From contig CAYWRY010000052.1 in the NCBI GenBank assembly GCA_964460485.1, positions 1 through 25,192 of the forward strand: 25,192 bases of DNA, written 5' to 3'. Shown piece by piece: positions 1-11,980 of the stretch (position 1 is the first letter of the stretch; the number at the start of each line of letters is the position of its first letter). This DNA comes from VGRF01 sp964460485 (GTDB lineage Bacteria; Myxococcota_A; UBA9160; UBA6930). A program made the translations under genes and the position numbers. The notes below the pieces were generated by a model, which was given only the letters and a program-made list of their open reading frames with translations, searched no databases and had not been told where the DNA came from.

Positions 1-1137
1 GCGCCGGGCTTCGTCGACCTGCACACGCACCTGCGCGAGCCCGGCCAGGAGTACAAGGAGGACATCGCGTCGGGCGGGCGCAGCGCAGCGGCGGGGGGCT
101 TCACCTCGATCGCCTGCATGGCGAACACGAATCCGGTGAACGACGACCCGTCGGTCACCGACTACGTCCTCGACCGCGCGCGACAGGACTCGCCGGTGCG
201 CGTGTATCCGGTCGCGGCGGCGACCAAGGGCCTGGCCGGCGAGGTGATGACCGAGATGGTCGCGCTCGCGAAGGCGGGCGCGGTCGCGTTCAGCGACGAC
301 GGCAAGACGATCATGGACAGCGGCATGCAGCGCCGCGTGCTCGAGTACTCGAAGCTGACCGGCAAGCCCGTGATGGTGCACGCCGAGGACCGCTGCCTGG
401 TGAGCGACGGCGTGGTGAACGAGGGGCCGGTCTCGACGAAGCTCGGGCTGCCCGGCAACCCCGCGATCGCGGAGACCGTGCACGTCGCACGCGACATCCA
501 GCTCGCGGAGCTGACGGGCGCGCACCTGCACGTCGCCCACGTCTCGACCGCGGGCGCCGTCGCACTGATCCGCGAGGCGAAGAACCGCGGCGTGCACGTC
601 ACCGCCGAGGTCACGCCGCACCACCTGACGCTCACCGACGAGGCGGCGCTCGGCTACAGCACCAACGCGAAGATGGCGCCGCCGCTGCGCGGCGCGGCCG
701 ACGTGGCGGCCTGCGTCGCAGGCCTCGCGGACGGGACGCTCGACGCCATCGCCACCGACCACGCGCCGCACGCGGTGCACGAGAAAGACGTCGAGTTCAC
801 GGCGGCGCCGCCCGGCATCCTCGGTTTCGAGACGGCGCTGCCCGTGGTGCTCGCGCTGGTGCGCGACGGGCGCGTGACGCCACTGCAGCTGATCGCGTCG
901 CTCACCGTGAATCCGGCGCGCGTGCTCGGTCTGGCGCAGGGCCGCCTCGAGCCCGGCGCGCCCGGAGACGCGGTGGTGATCGATCCCGAGAAGAAGTGGA
1001 CCTACGACCCGGCGAAGGGCTTCTCGAAGAGCCGCAACTCGCCGTGGGCAGGTCGGGAAATGCACGGCCGCGTCGAACAGACGATCGTGAACGGCCGGCT
1101 CGTCTATCACGCCGACCGAGGAGTGCTGGTTCCGTGA
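1..1137 (+). CDS. pyrC: Dihydroorotase, PyrC (5' end outside window)
   Basis: This enzyme catalyses reversible cyclisation of N-carbamoyl-aspartate to dihydroorotate, the third step of pyrimidine synthesis, in the cytosol. The reading frame is open from base 1, so the true start lies upstream. By family length (about 425 residues) roughly 45-50 N-terminal residues are missing, and the ATG at 118 is internal. Visible family signatures in order are the metal-binding FVDLHTHLREPG (bases 10-45), CMANTNPVNDDP (substrate region), MVHAED (metal His, about 376), HLHVAHVS (about 523) and ATDHAPH (about 751, catalytic Asp). The intact HxH and DHAPH argue for an active enzyme, not the inactive PyrX paralogue. 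The stop overlaps the carA GTG by 4 bases (GTGA), which implies translational coupling. A pyrB gene is likely just upstream (inference). Confidence 0.95.
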   Translation, partial: APGFVDLHTHLREPGQEYKEDIASGGRSAAAGGFTSIACMANTNPVNDDPSVTDYVLDRARQDSPVRVYPVAAATKGLAGEVMTEMVALAKAGAVAFSDDGKTIMDSGMQRRVLEYSKLTGKPVMVHAEDRCLVSDGVVNEGPVSTKLGLPGNPAIAETVHVARDIQLAELTGAHLHVAHVSTAGAVALIREAKNRGVHVTAEVTPHHLTLTDEAALGYSTNAKMAPPLRGAADVAACVAGLADGTLDAIATDHAPHAVHEKDVEFTAAPPGILGFETALPVVLALVRDGRVTPLQLIASLTVNPARVLGLAQGRLEPGAPGDAVVIDPEKKWTYDPAKGFSKSRNSPWAGREMHGRVEQTIVNGRLVYHADRGVLVP

Positions 1138-2339
1138 GCAAGCCCGCCTCCGCGCCGCCGCCCGCGGCGCTCGCACTGGCCGACGGCAGCGTCTACCGCG
1201 GCGTGGCCTTTGGCGCGCGCTGCGTCCGCGTCGGCGAGGTGTGTTTCAACACCTCGATGATGGGTTATCAGGAAATCCTCACCGATCCGTCCTACGCCGG
1301 TCAGATCGTGACGATGACCTACACGCAGATCGGAAACGTGGGCGTGAACCCCGAAGACGAAGAGTCGGCCCGCCCATTCCTGAGCGGCTTCGTGGTGAAG
1401 GAGCTGTTCGCGAAGCCGAGCAACTTTCGGGCGAAGGAATCGCTGCCCGAGTTCCTCGCGCGCTTCGGCGTCCCCGCGCTCTCCGGAATCGACACGCGCG
1501 CGCTCGTGCGGCGCATCCGCGACGCGGGCTTCCAGAACGGCGCGCTCAGCACGGACCCGGAGCATCAGGGAACCGAGGAGCTCGTCGAGCGGGCGCGCCA
1601 GGCGCCGGGACTCGAGGCGACGGACCTCGCGTTCGAGGTGAGCTGCAAGGTGCCCTATCGCTGGAGCGAGGGCGGTTGGCGCGGCGTCGACGGCCAGCTC
1701 CCGCGCGCGCGGCGGCCCGAGCCGACGCTGCGCGTGGTCGCCTACGACTTCGGCGTGAAGCGCAACATCCTGCGCCGCCTCGTCGACCAGGGTTTCGACG
1801 TGACGGTGGTGCCTTCGCGCACGAGCGCGGCCGACGTGCGCGCGCTGAAGCCCGATGCGGTGTTCCTCTCGAACGGGCCCGGCGACCCGGCGGCGGTGCA
1901 GGCGATCCGCGAGAACGTGCGCGCGCTGGCCGACGACTACCCGATCTTCGGGATCTGCCTCGGGCACCAGATCCTCGGTCTCGCGCTGGGCGGCGAGACG
2001 AAGAAGCTGAAGTTCGGGCATCACGGCGGCAACCAGCCGGGCAAGGACCTCGCCACCGGCAAGGTCGCGATCTGCGCCGAGAACCACGGCTACGCGGTCG
2101 ACGCCGATTCGCTGCGGCGCGCCGGCGAGCCGGTCGAGATCACGCACGTGAACCTCAACGACGACACCGTCGAGGGCCTCGCGCACCAGCGCCGCCCGCT
2201 GTTCAGCGTGCAATACCACCCGGAGGCCTCTCCGGGCCCGCACGACGTCGACTACTTCTTCTCGCGCTTCCGTGAAATGACGCTGCGCGCGAAGCGCGGC
2301 GAGCGAGTGAGCGGCGCGCAGATCGCCAAGGGGAACTAG
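1134..2339 (+). CDS. carA: Carbamoyl-phosphate synthase small (glutaminase) subunit
   Basis: CarA hydrolyses glutamine and channels ammonia to CarB for carbamoyl phosphate synthesis, feeding both pyrimidines and arginine. The protein is 401 residues. The N-terminal CPSase_sm domain shows CFNTSMMGYQEILTDPSY. The C-terminal class I glutamine amidotransferase domain has the nucleophile in GICLGHQI (Cys275) and the rest of the triad in VQYHPEA (His362, Glu364), so it looks fully active. The GTG at 1134 is chosen because it overlaps the pyrC stop and follows GAGGAG about ten bases upstream. An in-frame extension reaching back to 996 exists only because the frame is open inside pyrC. carB starts 4 bases after the stop. 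Confidence 0.96.
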   Translation: MSKPASAPPPAALALADGSVYRGVAFGARCVRVGEVCFNTSMMGYQEILTDPSYAGQIVTMTYTQIGNVGVNPEDEESARPFLSGFVVKELFAKPSNFRAKESLPEFLARFGVPALSGIDTRALVRRIRDAGFQNGALSTDPEHQGTEELVERARQAPGLEATDLAFEVSCKVPYRWSEGGWRGVDGQLPRARRPEPTLRVVAYDFGVKRNILRRLVDQGFDVTVVPSRTSAADVRALKPDAVFLSNGPGDPAAVQAIRENVRALADDYPIFGICLGHQILGLALGGETKKLKFGHHGGNQPGKDLATGKVAICAENHGYAVDADSLRRAGEPVEITHVNLNDDTVEGLAHQRRPLFSVQYHPEASPGPHDVDYFFSRFREMTLRAKRGERVSGAQIAKGN

Positions 2340-2343
2340 GGAA

Positions 2344-5562
<3,219 letters not shown>

Positions 5563-5588
5563 ACCCGCTCGCAGTTACCCTGCGCTCG

Positions 5589-7958
5589 ATGCACGCGACG
5601 CCCCTCGCCGCCGCGCTTCACGCCGTCGCCGCGCCGCTCGAGTTCGCGGCCAAGGACGACTTCGCGCGCGCGGAGCGGGTGCAGGGGCTCGAGACGAGCG
5701 TTCGCGCCGCGGCGGAGCGCGCGCTCGCGCTCGCGATTCCGCCCGAGGCTCGGCGTCTGCTGGAGGGCGTCCGCACGCGCTTTGCGGCGCCGCTCGCGAG
5801 CCGCGAAGAGCGCCGCGCCGCGGTCGCGGTTTCGCTGCGCGAGCTCGTGCCGCTGCGCGACGCCGCCTACGCCGACCGCGCCATCGCGCGCGCGGCGGCG
5901 ACATTGCCCGGTGTCGGTCCGAAGCGCGCCCAGGCGCTCGCGCAGCGCGGCCTGCGCACCATCGCGGACCTGCTGTTCCATCTGCCCACCCGATACGACG
6001 ACCGCCGCCAGCAGCGCAAGATCGGCGAGCTGCCCGTCGGCGCGCGCGGCACCTTCACCGGCGAGGTCGTGGTCGCCGACTTCGTCCCGATCCGCGGCCG
6101 CGGGCGCATCTACCAGGCGGTGGTCGGCGACGGCACCGGCAACGTGAACCTGAAGTGGTTCCGCGGCGGCGAGGCGGTCGCCGGCTCGGTGAAGAAGGGC
6201 GTCCGCCTGCGCGTGACCGGCGAGGTGCGCCGCTATCGCTTCGAAAAGGAGATCATCCACCCGGAGATCGACGTGCTGGGCGAGAGCGGAGACGGCGCGG
6301 GCGAGGGCGTCGTGCCCGAGTACACGACGCCCGAGGGCATCCCGCCGCGCACCTTTCGCCGCATGGTGGCCGCCGCCGTCGCCGAGTACGCGGACCTCGT
6401 GCCGAGCCTGTTCCCCGAGCGCGGGGCCGGCGCTCGCTCGCTCCCGCCCACGCCCGACGCACTGCGTGCGATCCACACGCCGGCGCGCGACGCCGACCCG
6501 GAGGCGCTGCGCGCGCGCGCGACGCCTGCCCACGAGCGCCTCGTGCTGGAGGAGCTCTACCTGCTCGAGGTGGGACTCGCGCTGCGCCACGCCGAGCGCG
6601 CCCAGCGCGCGGGCATCGCGATTCCGCCGGACGGGCCGCAGCTCGCGGCCGCGCGCGCCGCGCTGCCCTTCGCGCTGACGCGCGCGCAGCAGCGGGCCCT
6701 CGGCGAGATCGCGCGCGACCTCGCGCGGCCGCATCCGATGTCGCGGCTGCTGCAGGGCGACGTTGGCAGCGGCAAGACCGCCGTGGCGGCGCTCGCCGCC
6801 GTCGCGGTCGCGGCTGCGGGCGCGCAGACCGCGCTGATGGCGCCCACCGAGGTGCTCGCGGAGCAGCACGCAGCCACGCTGCACGCGCTCGTACCGGATC
6901 TGCGCATGGCGCTGCTGACCGCTTCCGTTGCACGCGCCGAAGCCGTCGCCATCCGCACGCGCCTCCCCGCCGGCGAGCTCGATTTGGTCGTGGGCACCCA
7001 CGCGCTCCTGCAGGAGGACGTGTGCTTCGCGCGCCTCGCCCTCGTGATCGTGGACGAGCAGCACCGCTTCGGCGTGCTTCAGCGCGCGGCCCTCGCGGCG
7101 CGCGCACCGGCCGGCCGGGAGCCCCACGTGCTCGTGATGACGGCGACCCCGATCCCGCGCAGCCTGTCGCTGACGGTGTTCGGCGACCTCGACCTGTCGG
7201 TGATCGACGAGCTGCCGCCGGGCCGCGCGCCGGCGCACACCCGACTGTTGCGGAGCGGCGAAGGCCGGCGCGTGGTGGAAGAGGTGCGCGCCACCCTCGC
7301 ACGGGGAGAGCAGGCGTACGTCGTCTACCCGCTCGTCGAGGAGTCCGAGAAGGTCGACCTGCGGGCCGCCACCGAGAGCGCGGAGGCCATCCGCCGCGCG
7401 TTCCCGCTGCACCGCGTCGACCTCGTACACGGGCGGCAGAGCGCCGCCGAGCGCGGCGCCGTCATGGATTCCTTCAAGCGGGGCCAGACGCACATCCTCG
7501 TCTCCACCACCGTGATCGAAGTCGGCGTCGACGTGCCGAACGCGACGCTGATGGTGGTGGAGCACGCCGAGCGCTTCGGCCTCGCGCAGCTCCACCAGCT
7601 GCGCGGGCGCGTCGGGCGCGGCAGCAAGCCGGGCACGTGCCTGCTGGTGGCGCGCGGCTCCTCCGAGGCCGGCGAGGCGCGCCTGCGCGCGATGCTCGAG
7701 ACGACCGACGGCTTCGTGATCGCAGACCACGACCTGCGCATCCGCGGCCCCGGCGACTTTCTCGGCACGCGCCAGAGCGGCTTCCTGCCCGATCTGCGTT
7801 TCGCAGATCTGCTGCGCGACGCGCGCCTCGTGGCGCTCGCCCGCGAGGCTGCGCGCGAGACGGTGCGCCGCGACCCGCGCCTCGCGCGCGCGCCCGAGCT
7901 CGCGCGTGCCGTCGAGACGCGCTGGGGCGAGCGGCTGGCGCTGGTCGGCGTGGGCTGA
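5589..7958 (+). CDS. recG: ATP-dependent DNA helicase RecG
   Basis: RecG is a superfamily 2 branched-DNA translocase that regresses stalled replication forks and processes Holliday junctions and R-loops. The protein is 789 residues with about 100 extra residues before the wedge domain, so it resembles the longer RecG form (as in Thermotoga) rather than the roughly 690-residue E. coli type. Seen are the helix-hairpin start LPGVGPKRAQALAQRGL (from about residue 106), an OB-fold wedge, Walker A GDVGSGKT (390-397), the DEQH box (489-492), MTATPIPRSL, the motif VI region GRVGRG (about 673) and the translocation motif GPGDFLGTRQSG (about 720). The ATG is the first conventional start, 26 bases after carB. 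No clear Shine-Dalgarno is visible, so translation may depend on carB coupling. Confidence 0.95.
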   Translation: MHATPLAAALHAVAAPLEFAAKDDFARAERVQGLETSVRAAAERALALAIPPEARRLLEGVRTRFAAPLASREERRAAVAVSLRELVPLRDAAYADRAIARAAATLPGVGPKRAQALAQRGLRTIADLLFHLPTRYDDRRQQRKIGELPVGARGTFTGEVVVADFVPIRGRGRIYQAVVGDGTGNVNLKWFRGGEAVAGSVKKGVRLRVTGEVRRYRFEKEIIHPEIDVLGESGDGAGEGVVPEYTTPEGIPPRTFRRMVAAAVAEYADLVPSLFPERGAGARSLPPTPDALRAIHTPARDADPEALRARATPAHERLVLEELYLLEVGLALRHAERAQRAGIAIPPDGPQLAAARAALPFALTRAQQRALGEIARDLARPHPMSRLLQGDVGSGKTAVAALAAVAVAAAGAQTALMAPTEVLAEQHAATLHALVPDLRMALLTASVARAEAVAIRTRLPAGELDLVVGTHALLQEDVCFARLALVIVDEQHRFGVLQRAALAARAPAGREPHVLVMTATPIPRSLSLTVFGDLDLSVIDELPPGRAPAHTRLLRSGEGRRVVEEVRATLARGEQAYVVYPLVEESEKVDLRAATESAEAIRRAFPLHRVDLVHGRQSAAERGAVMDSFKRGQTHILVSTTVIEVGVDVPNATLMVVEHAERFGLAQLHQLRGRVGRGSKPGTCLLVARGSSEAGEARLRAMLETTDGFVIADHDLRIRGPGDFLGTRQSGFLPDLRFADLLRDARLVALAREAARETVRRDPRLARAPELARAVETRWGERLALVGVG

Positions 7959-7969
7959 GGGGCGAGGGC

Positions 7970-10936
7970 ATGAGCTCCGCGACGCTCGAAGCTCGCATTC
8001 AGGCGATCGGCCGCGAGCTCCTCGACCGCGCGCGCGGCGAGACGCCGGGCGTCTTCTCCGCCGCCTACTGGGAAGGCCAGCTGCTCGACTGGGCGATGCG
8101 CGATCCCGCTTTCAAGGTCGACCTGTTCCGCTTCGTCGACGCGTTCCCCATGCTGCGCACCCGCGAGCAGGTCGCCCGGCACGTGGAGGAGATGCTCCTC
8201 TCGGGGGGCCGCGAGCTGCCGGCGGCGATCGCGACCGCGCTGCGCGCGACGACCTCGCGGCTCACGGGCGGCGTCGCCCAGGCGGCGCTGCGCAAGAACG
8301 TCGAAGCGATGGCCGGTCGCTTCATCGTGGGACGCGACGCGCGCGACACGCTGCCCGCGCTGCGCCGGCTCCACGACGCGGGCGTCGCCTTCACCGTCGA
8401 CCTGCTCGGGGAGGCGACGCTGAGCGAGCCCGAGGCCGAGGCCTACCTCGCGCGCTACCGCGATCTCGTCGAGAATTTGCCGAGCCAGGTCGGGACGTGG
8501 CCCGCGGACGCGGTCGTCGACGGCGCGCCGCGCGCGAACGTGAGCATCAAGCTGTCCGCGCTCGACGCGCAGCTCGAGCCGGCCGATCACGAGGCCGCGG
8601 TCGCGACCCTGCTGCGGCGCGCCTTCCCGATCTTCCTGGAGGCGCGGCGCCGCGGCACGTTCCTCAACGTCGACCTGGAGCAGTGGGCGACGCACCGCAT
8701 CGCCTACGACTTCTTCGAGCGCGTCGCGCTCTCGCCGGAGCTGCGCGACTGGCCGCAGCTGGGCGTGGTGGTGCAGGCCTATCTACGGGACGCGGAGGGG
8801 ATCTACGGGCGGCTGCTCGCGCTGGCGCGGCGGCGCGGCGTGCCGATCACGATTCGGCTCGTGAAGGGCGCCTACTGGGACTACGAGACGGTGCTGGCCG
8901 ACCAGAACGGCTGGCCCTCGCCCGTCTGGCGCACGAAGGGCGAGACCGACGCTTGTTATGAGCGCCTGTCGCGCCGGCTGCTCGAAACCCATGCCGACAC
9001 CGCGCCCGCCTTCGGCTCCCACAATCTGCGCTCGCTCGCCCACGCGTTCGCCGTCGCGGAGGAGCTGCGCGTATCCGCTGGCGCCTACGAGGTGCAGATG
9101 CTCTACGGCATGGCCGAGCCGGAGCGAGCGGCGATCCGCGCGAGCGGGCGGCGCGTGCGCGTCTACGCGCCGGTCGGTGAGCTGCTGCCGGGCATGGCGT
9201 ACCTCGTGCGGCGCCTGCTGGAGAACACCGCGAACGCCGGCTTCCTGCGCCTCGCGCACCACGGGCACGCCGACCCTGCCCTGCTGCTCGCGGCGCCGGC
9301 TGTGCCGAGGGAGAGCGCCGCAGAGGCGAGCGCGGCGCAGCGCGCGAGTCGCGGGCGCGGCGCTCTCGCGACGCCGTTCGAGGGCTGCCCGCCCACGGAC
9401 TTCGCGGACCCGGCGCAGCGCGAGTCGTTCGCCTGGGCCGTAGGCGCCGCGCTGTCTGCCGGACCGATCGAAGTGCCCCTCGCGATCGCGGGGCACATGC
9501 CGCGCGGCGGGCGCACACTCTCGCGCGAGTGCCCGTCCGACGGCGCCCGCAGCGTTGCGCGCGTCGCGCTCGCGAGCGCCGACGACGCGAACGCGGCCGT
9601 GGCGGTCGCGGCGCGCGCATGGCCCGCCTGGCGGGACCGCCCGCTGGCCGAGCGCGCGGCGCTCCTCGAGTCCCTGGCGAGGCGCCTCGAAGGGGATCGC
9701 CACGCGCTCGCGGCGCTGCAGTGCGTCGAGGTGGGCAAGCCTTGGCGCGAGGCCGACGCGGACGTCGCGGAGGCGGTCGACTTCTGCCGGTACTACGCGC
9801 GTCAGGCGCTGATCGAGCTCGCGCCGCGCGCCCAGGGCAGCGCGCTCGGCGAGGAGAACACGCTCTCTTACGAGGGCCGCGGCCCGTGCGTCGTGATCGC
9901 GCCGTGGAACTTTCCGCTCGCGATTCTCACGGGCATGACTACGGCTGCGCTGGTGGCAGGCAACACGGTCGTGATGAAGCCCGCGGAGCAGTCGAGCGCG
10001 ATCGCGTGGCGCCTTCACCAGCACATGCTCGCGGCGGGTTTCCCTGCCGAGGTCGCGTCGTTCTTGCCCGGCATCGGCGAGGAAATCGGCCCGCTGCTCG
10101 TGGCGCACCGCGACGTGGCGCAGATCGCGTTCACCGGCAGCAAGCGCGTCGGACTCGCGATCGTCGAGGCCGCGGCGAAGACGCAGCCGGGCCAGCGCCA
10201 GGTGAAGCGCGTGGTCTGCGAGATGGGCGGCAAGAACGCGATCGTCGTGGACGACGACGCCGATCTCGACGAGGCCGTCGTCGGCGTGCTGCGCAGCGCG
10301 TTCGGCTACGCCGGCCAGAAGTGCTCGGCGTGCTCGCGGGCGCTGGTGGTCGACGGCGTGTACGACGCGTTCGTCGCGCGCCTCGCCGCAGCCGCCGCGG
10401 CGCTGCCGATCGGGCCCGCGCATCTACCCGGCACGACGATCGGGCCCGTGGTGGACGCCGAAGCCCAGGCGCGGCTGCAGCGCGCGATCGAGAGCCCGGG
10501 CGCGCGCAAGCTGTTCGTGGGCAGCGCTCCGACCGGCGGCTGCTTCGTGCCGCCCGCGATCCTCGCGGTCGAGGATCCGCAGCACGAGCTGATGCAGCGC
10601 GAGCTGTTCGGGCCGGTGCTGGCCGTGTTCCGCGCGCGAGACTTCGCGCACGCGCTCGACGTCGCCACCGACAGCGAGTTCGCGCTCACCGGCGCGGTCT
10701 ACTCGCGCTCGCCGGCAAATCTCCGCGAGGCGCGCCGCCGCTTCCGGGTAGGCAACCTCTACCTGAACCGCGGCTCGACGGGCGCGCTGGTCGGACGGCA
10801 GCCGTTCGGCGGGTTCGCGATGAGCGGGATCGGCACGAAGGCCGGGGGCCCCAACTACTTGCTCCAGTTCGCGGACCCGCGGGTTGTTACGGAGAACACG
10901 ATGCGCCGCGGGTTCGCGCCCGAGCTGCTGGAGTAG
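7970..10936 (+). CDS. putA: Bifunctional proline dehydrogenase / delta-1-pyrroline-5-carboxylate dehydrogenase
   Basis: This enzyme oxidises proline to glutamate in two steps with substrate channelling: FAD-dependent proline dehydrogenase, then NAD-dependent P5C dehydrogenase. It is 988 residues, a minimal PutA without the N-terminal ribbon-helix-helix repressor domain of the E. coli protein (about 1320). The PRODH barrel shows SIKLSAL (about 192), VDLEQWA, RLVKGAYWDYE (about 295), GSHN (about 349) and the proline-binding segment ENTANAGFLR. After a low-complexity linker (about 440-480) the aldehyde dehydrogenase half shows APWNFPLAI (about 644), FTGSKRVG (about 721), catalytic Glu751 in CEMGGKN and the thiol Cys785 in GQKCSACS, ending in GRQPFGGFAMSG. 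The ATG follows a G-rich GCGAGGG, 11 bases after recG. It probably shares the recG transcript or a promoter inside it. Confidence 0.95.
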   Translation: MSSATLEARIQAIGRELLDRARGETPGVFSAAYWEGQLLDWAMRDPAFKVDLFRFVDAFPMLRTREQVARHVEEMLLSGGRELPAAIATALRATTSRLTGGVAQAALRKNVEAMAGRFIVGRDARDTLPALRRLHDAGVAFTVDLLGEATLSEPEAEAYLARYRDLVENLPSQVGTWPADAVVDGAPRANVSIKLSALDAQLEPADHEAAVATLLRRAFPIFLEARRRGTFLNVDLEQWATHRIAYDFFERVALSPELRDWPQLGVVVQAYLRDAEGIYGRLLALARRRGVPITIRLVKGAYWDYETVLADQNGWPSPVWRTKGETDACYERLSRRLLETHADTAPAFGSHNLRSLAHAFAVAEELRVSAGAYEVQMLYGMAEPERAAIRASGRRVRVYAPVGELLPGMAYLVRRLLENTANAGFLRLAHHGHADPALLLAAPAVPRESAAEASAAQRASRGRGALATPFEGCPPTDFADPAQRESFAWAVGAALSAGPIEVPLAIAGHMPRGGRTLSRECPSDGARSVARVALASADDANAAVAVAARAWPAWRDRPLAERAALLESLARRLEGDRHALAALQCVEVGKPWREADADVAEAVDFCRYYARQALIELAPRAQGSALGEENTLSYEGRGPCVVIAPWNFPLAILTGMTTAALVAGNTVVMKPAEQSSAIAWRLHQHMLAAGFPAEVASFLPGIGEEIGPLLVAHRDVAQIAFTGSKRVGLAIVEAAAKTQPGQRQVKRVVCEMGGKNAIVVDDDADLDEAVVGVLRSAFGYAGQKCSACSRALVVDGVYDAFVARLAAAAAALPIGPAHLPGTTIGPVVDAEAQARLQRAIESPGARKLFVGSAPTGGCFVPPAILAVEDPQHELMQRELFGPVLAVFRARDFAHALDVATDSEFALTGAVYSRSPANLREARRRFRVGNLYLNRGSTGALVGRQPFGGFAMSGIGTKAGGPNYLLQFADPRVVTENTMRRGFAPELLE
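9311..9367. repeat. Inverted repeat in the putA interdomain linker
   Basis: An 11-base arm GAGAGCGCCGC (9311-9321) is matched exactly by GCGGCGCTCTC (9357-9367), with 35 bases between. It encodes the Ala/Arg/Ser-rich linker between the two catalytic domains, where length and sequence are not conserved. It could be an in-frame palindromic insertion or compositional chance in a GC-rich linker. Confidence 0.4.
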
Positions 10937-11002
10937 GGGCTCGCATTGCCGGATGCGCGTCGCTCGGCGCGTTGCGACGGGAATGGAGACGCGTTGCTCG
11001 GC

Positions 11003-11803
11003 TCAGCCCGCCGCGTCGAGGAACTCGCTCACCGCTCGGTTCCACGCCGCCGGCTCTTCGAAGTAGGGCGAGTGCCCGGCGCGCGGAATCGCGACCACCC
11101 GCGCCCGGCAGGCGGCGGGAAGCTGCTTCGCGCTCGCCGCGATCGCGCCGGGAGGGAAGAGCCCGTCGACCTCGCCGACCACGAGCAGAACCGGACACGC
11201 GAGCGCCTCGAGCGCGGCGGCGTCGTGGCGCGTGGCCACGAGGCTCGGGAGCACGTCGGCCAGCTTCGGCTCGCCGAAGCCGCCGAGCTGCTGGTACAGC
11301 ACGGCGCGCGCGGGGTGGCGGTCGAAGAAGTCCGGGGCGACGGCGGGATGGCGGCCGAGCTCCGCCGTCGCGAAGCCGCCGCCCTTTCCGAGATTCGCGA
11401 AGGAGGCGCGCAGCTCCGGCGTGTCGATGCCGCCCGGCGTGTCGGCGAGCACCAGCGAGCGGACCCGCTGCGGCTGTGCGAGCGCGAGGCCGAGCACGGC
11501 CCAGCCGCCCATCGACTGGCCGACGAGGTCCGCGCGCGGGATCGCGAGCTGATCGAGCAGCGCGGCGAGATCGCCGGCCGCGCGCTGCGGAGTGTTAGGG
11601 CCGCCGCGCGCCGTTGAGCGCCCGAAGCCGCGCTGATCCCACAGCACCACGCGGCGCGACTTCGCGAAGTGCGGCACCTGCTCGAACCACACCGCGTGGT
11701 TGCCGCCCGCGCCGTGGGTGAGAACCAAGGGCGGGCCGTCGCCGATGGTCTCGTAGTAGATGCGCTCTCCGTCGCGCTCGAGGTGGCCGGTATCGCGTCG
11801 CAT
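11003..11803 (-). CDS. Alpha/beta-fold hydrolase
   Basis: This is a serine hydrolase of the alpha/beta superfamily, 266 residues, of unknown substrate. The catalytic set is visible: the nucleophile elbow GQSMGG with Ser97, the acid Asp213 in GEVDGLFPP and His244 in RAGHSPYFEEP. The oxyanion region LTHGAGGNHAVWF and the DQRGFGRS turn are typical of the 3-oxoadipate enol-lactonase/MhpC-like group. No signal peptide is seen, so it is probably cytosolic. It is convergent with putA (66-base gap, no obvious terminator) and divergent from the leucine unit, so its promoter must sit within or near 11804-11840, close to the leu promoter. Alternatives such as an esterase, epoxide hydrolase or C-C hydrolase cannot be separated from sequence alone. 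Confidence 0.9.
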   Translation of the reverse strand: MRRDTGHLERDGERIYYETIGDGPPLVLTHGAGGNHAVWFEQVPHFAKSRRVVLWDQRGFGRSTARGGPNTPQRAAGDLAALLDQLAIPRADLVGQSMGGWAVLGLALAQPQRVRSLVLADTPGGIDTPELRASFANLGKGGGFATAELGRHPAVAPDFFDRHPARAVLYQQLGGFGEPKLADVLPSLVATRHDAAALEALACPVLLVVGEVDGLFPPGAIAASAKQLPAACRARVVAIPRAGHSPYFEEPAAWNRAVSEFLDAAG

Positions 11804-11839
11804 GAACGCGACCCTATCACGGCGCTCGCGGCAGCTAGT

Positions 11840-11869
11840 TTGACAGCCGCGTGGCGGTTCGGCTACTCA
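11840..11869 (+). promoter_or_regulatory. Putative sigma-70 promoter of the leucine unit
   Basis: A perfect TTGACA (-35) lies at 11840-11845, rare in this GC-rich window. The -10 is weak: GCTACT at 11862-11867 (spacer 16) or TACTCA at 11864-11869 (spacer 18). Either would place the transcript start at about 11874-11878, at or just before the leader-peptide ATG at 11878. That implies a leaderless or nearly leaderless leader ORF. Support is the -35 match and position only. Confidence 0.5.
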
Positions 11870-11877
11870 GCCTCGCG

Positions 11878-11943
11878 ATGCAACGAACCGCGCGGCACCT
11901 GCTGGCCCTCGGCCTGCTCCTTAGCGGGGCGGGAGTGGGCTAG
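11878..11943 (+). CDS. Leucine leader peptide (attenuator control ORF), leuL-like
   Basis: This 21-residue ORF runs from ATG to TAG. From residue 8 it reads LLALGLLL: six of eight codons are leucine (at 11899, 11902, 11908, 11914, 11917 and 11920, using CTG, CTC and CTT). It lies between a promoter-like TTGACA and a strong terminator hairpin, directly upstream of a leuA homologue. That is the arrangement of ribosome-mediated attenuation in enteric leu, ilv and trp operons. The stop codon at 11941-11943 touches the antiterminator segment. No Shine-Dalgarno is visible, which fits a leaderless start at the predicted promoter. The peptide probably has no function beyond its translation. Confidence 0.8.
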   Translation: MQRTARHLLALGLLLSGAGVG

Positions 11944-11980
11944 CGCGCGCAGCGCAACACGAAGCCCTCTCCCGCCGCGC
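11924..11980 (+). promoter_or_regulatory. Antiterminator hairpin of the leu attenuator
   Basis: Segment 11924-11941 can pair with 11963-11980 at 16 of 18 positions; the two mismatches are G11927/G11977 and U11936/U11968. The loop is 21 bases. This pairing uses 11963-11972, ten of the 17 bases of the terminator's left arm, so the two hairpins exclude each other. A ribosome reaching the leader stop would cover the 5' segment and let the terminator form. One stalled at the Leu codons would leave it free. The pairing is read directly; the mechanism is inference from classical attenuators. Confidence 0.7.

Noticed and set aside
11851..11943. GTG at 11851 as a longer leucine leader (30 residues, nine Leu)
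   Set aside because: It lies between the -35 and the expected transcript start, so it would not be in the RNA if that promoter is used. It remains possible with an upstream promoter.
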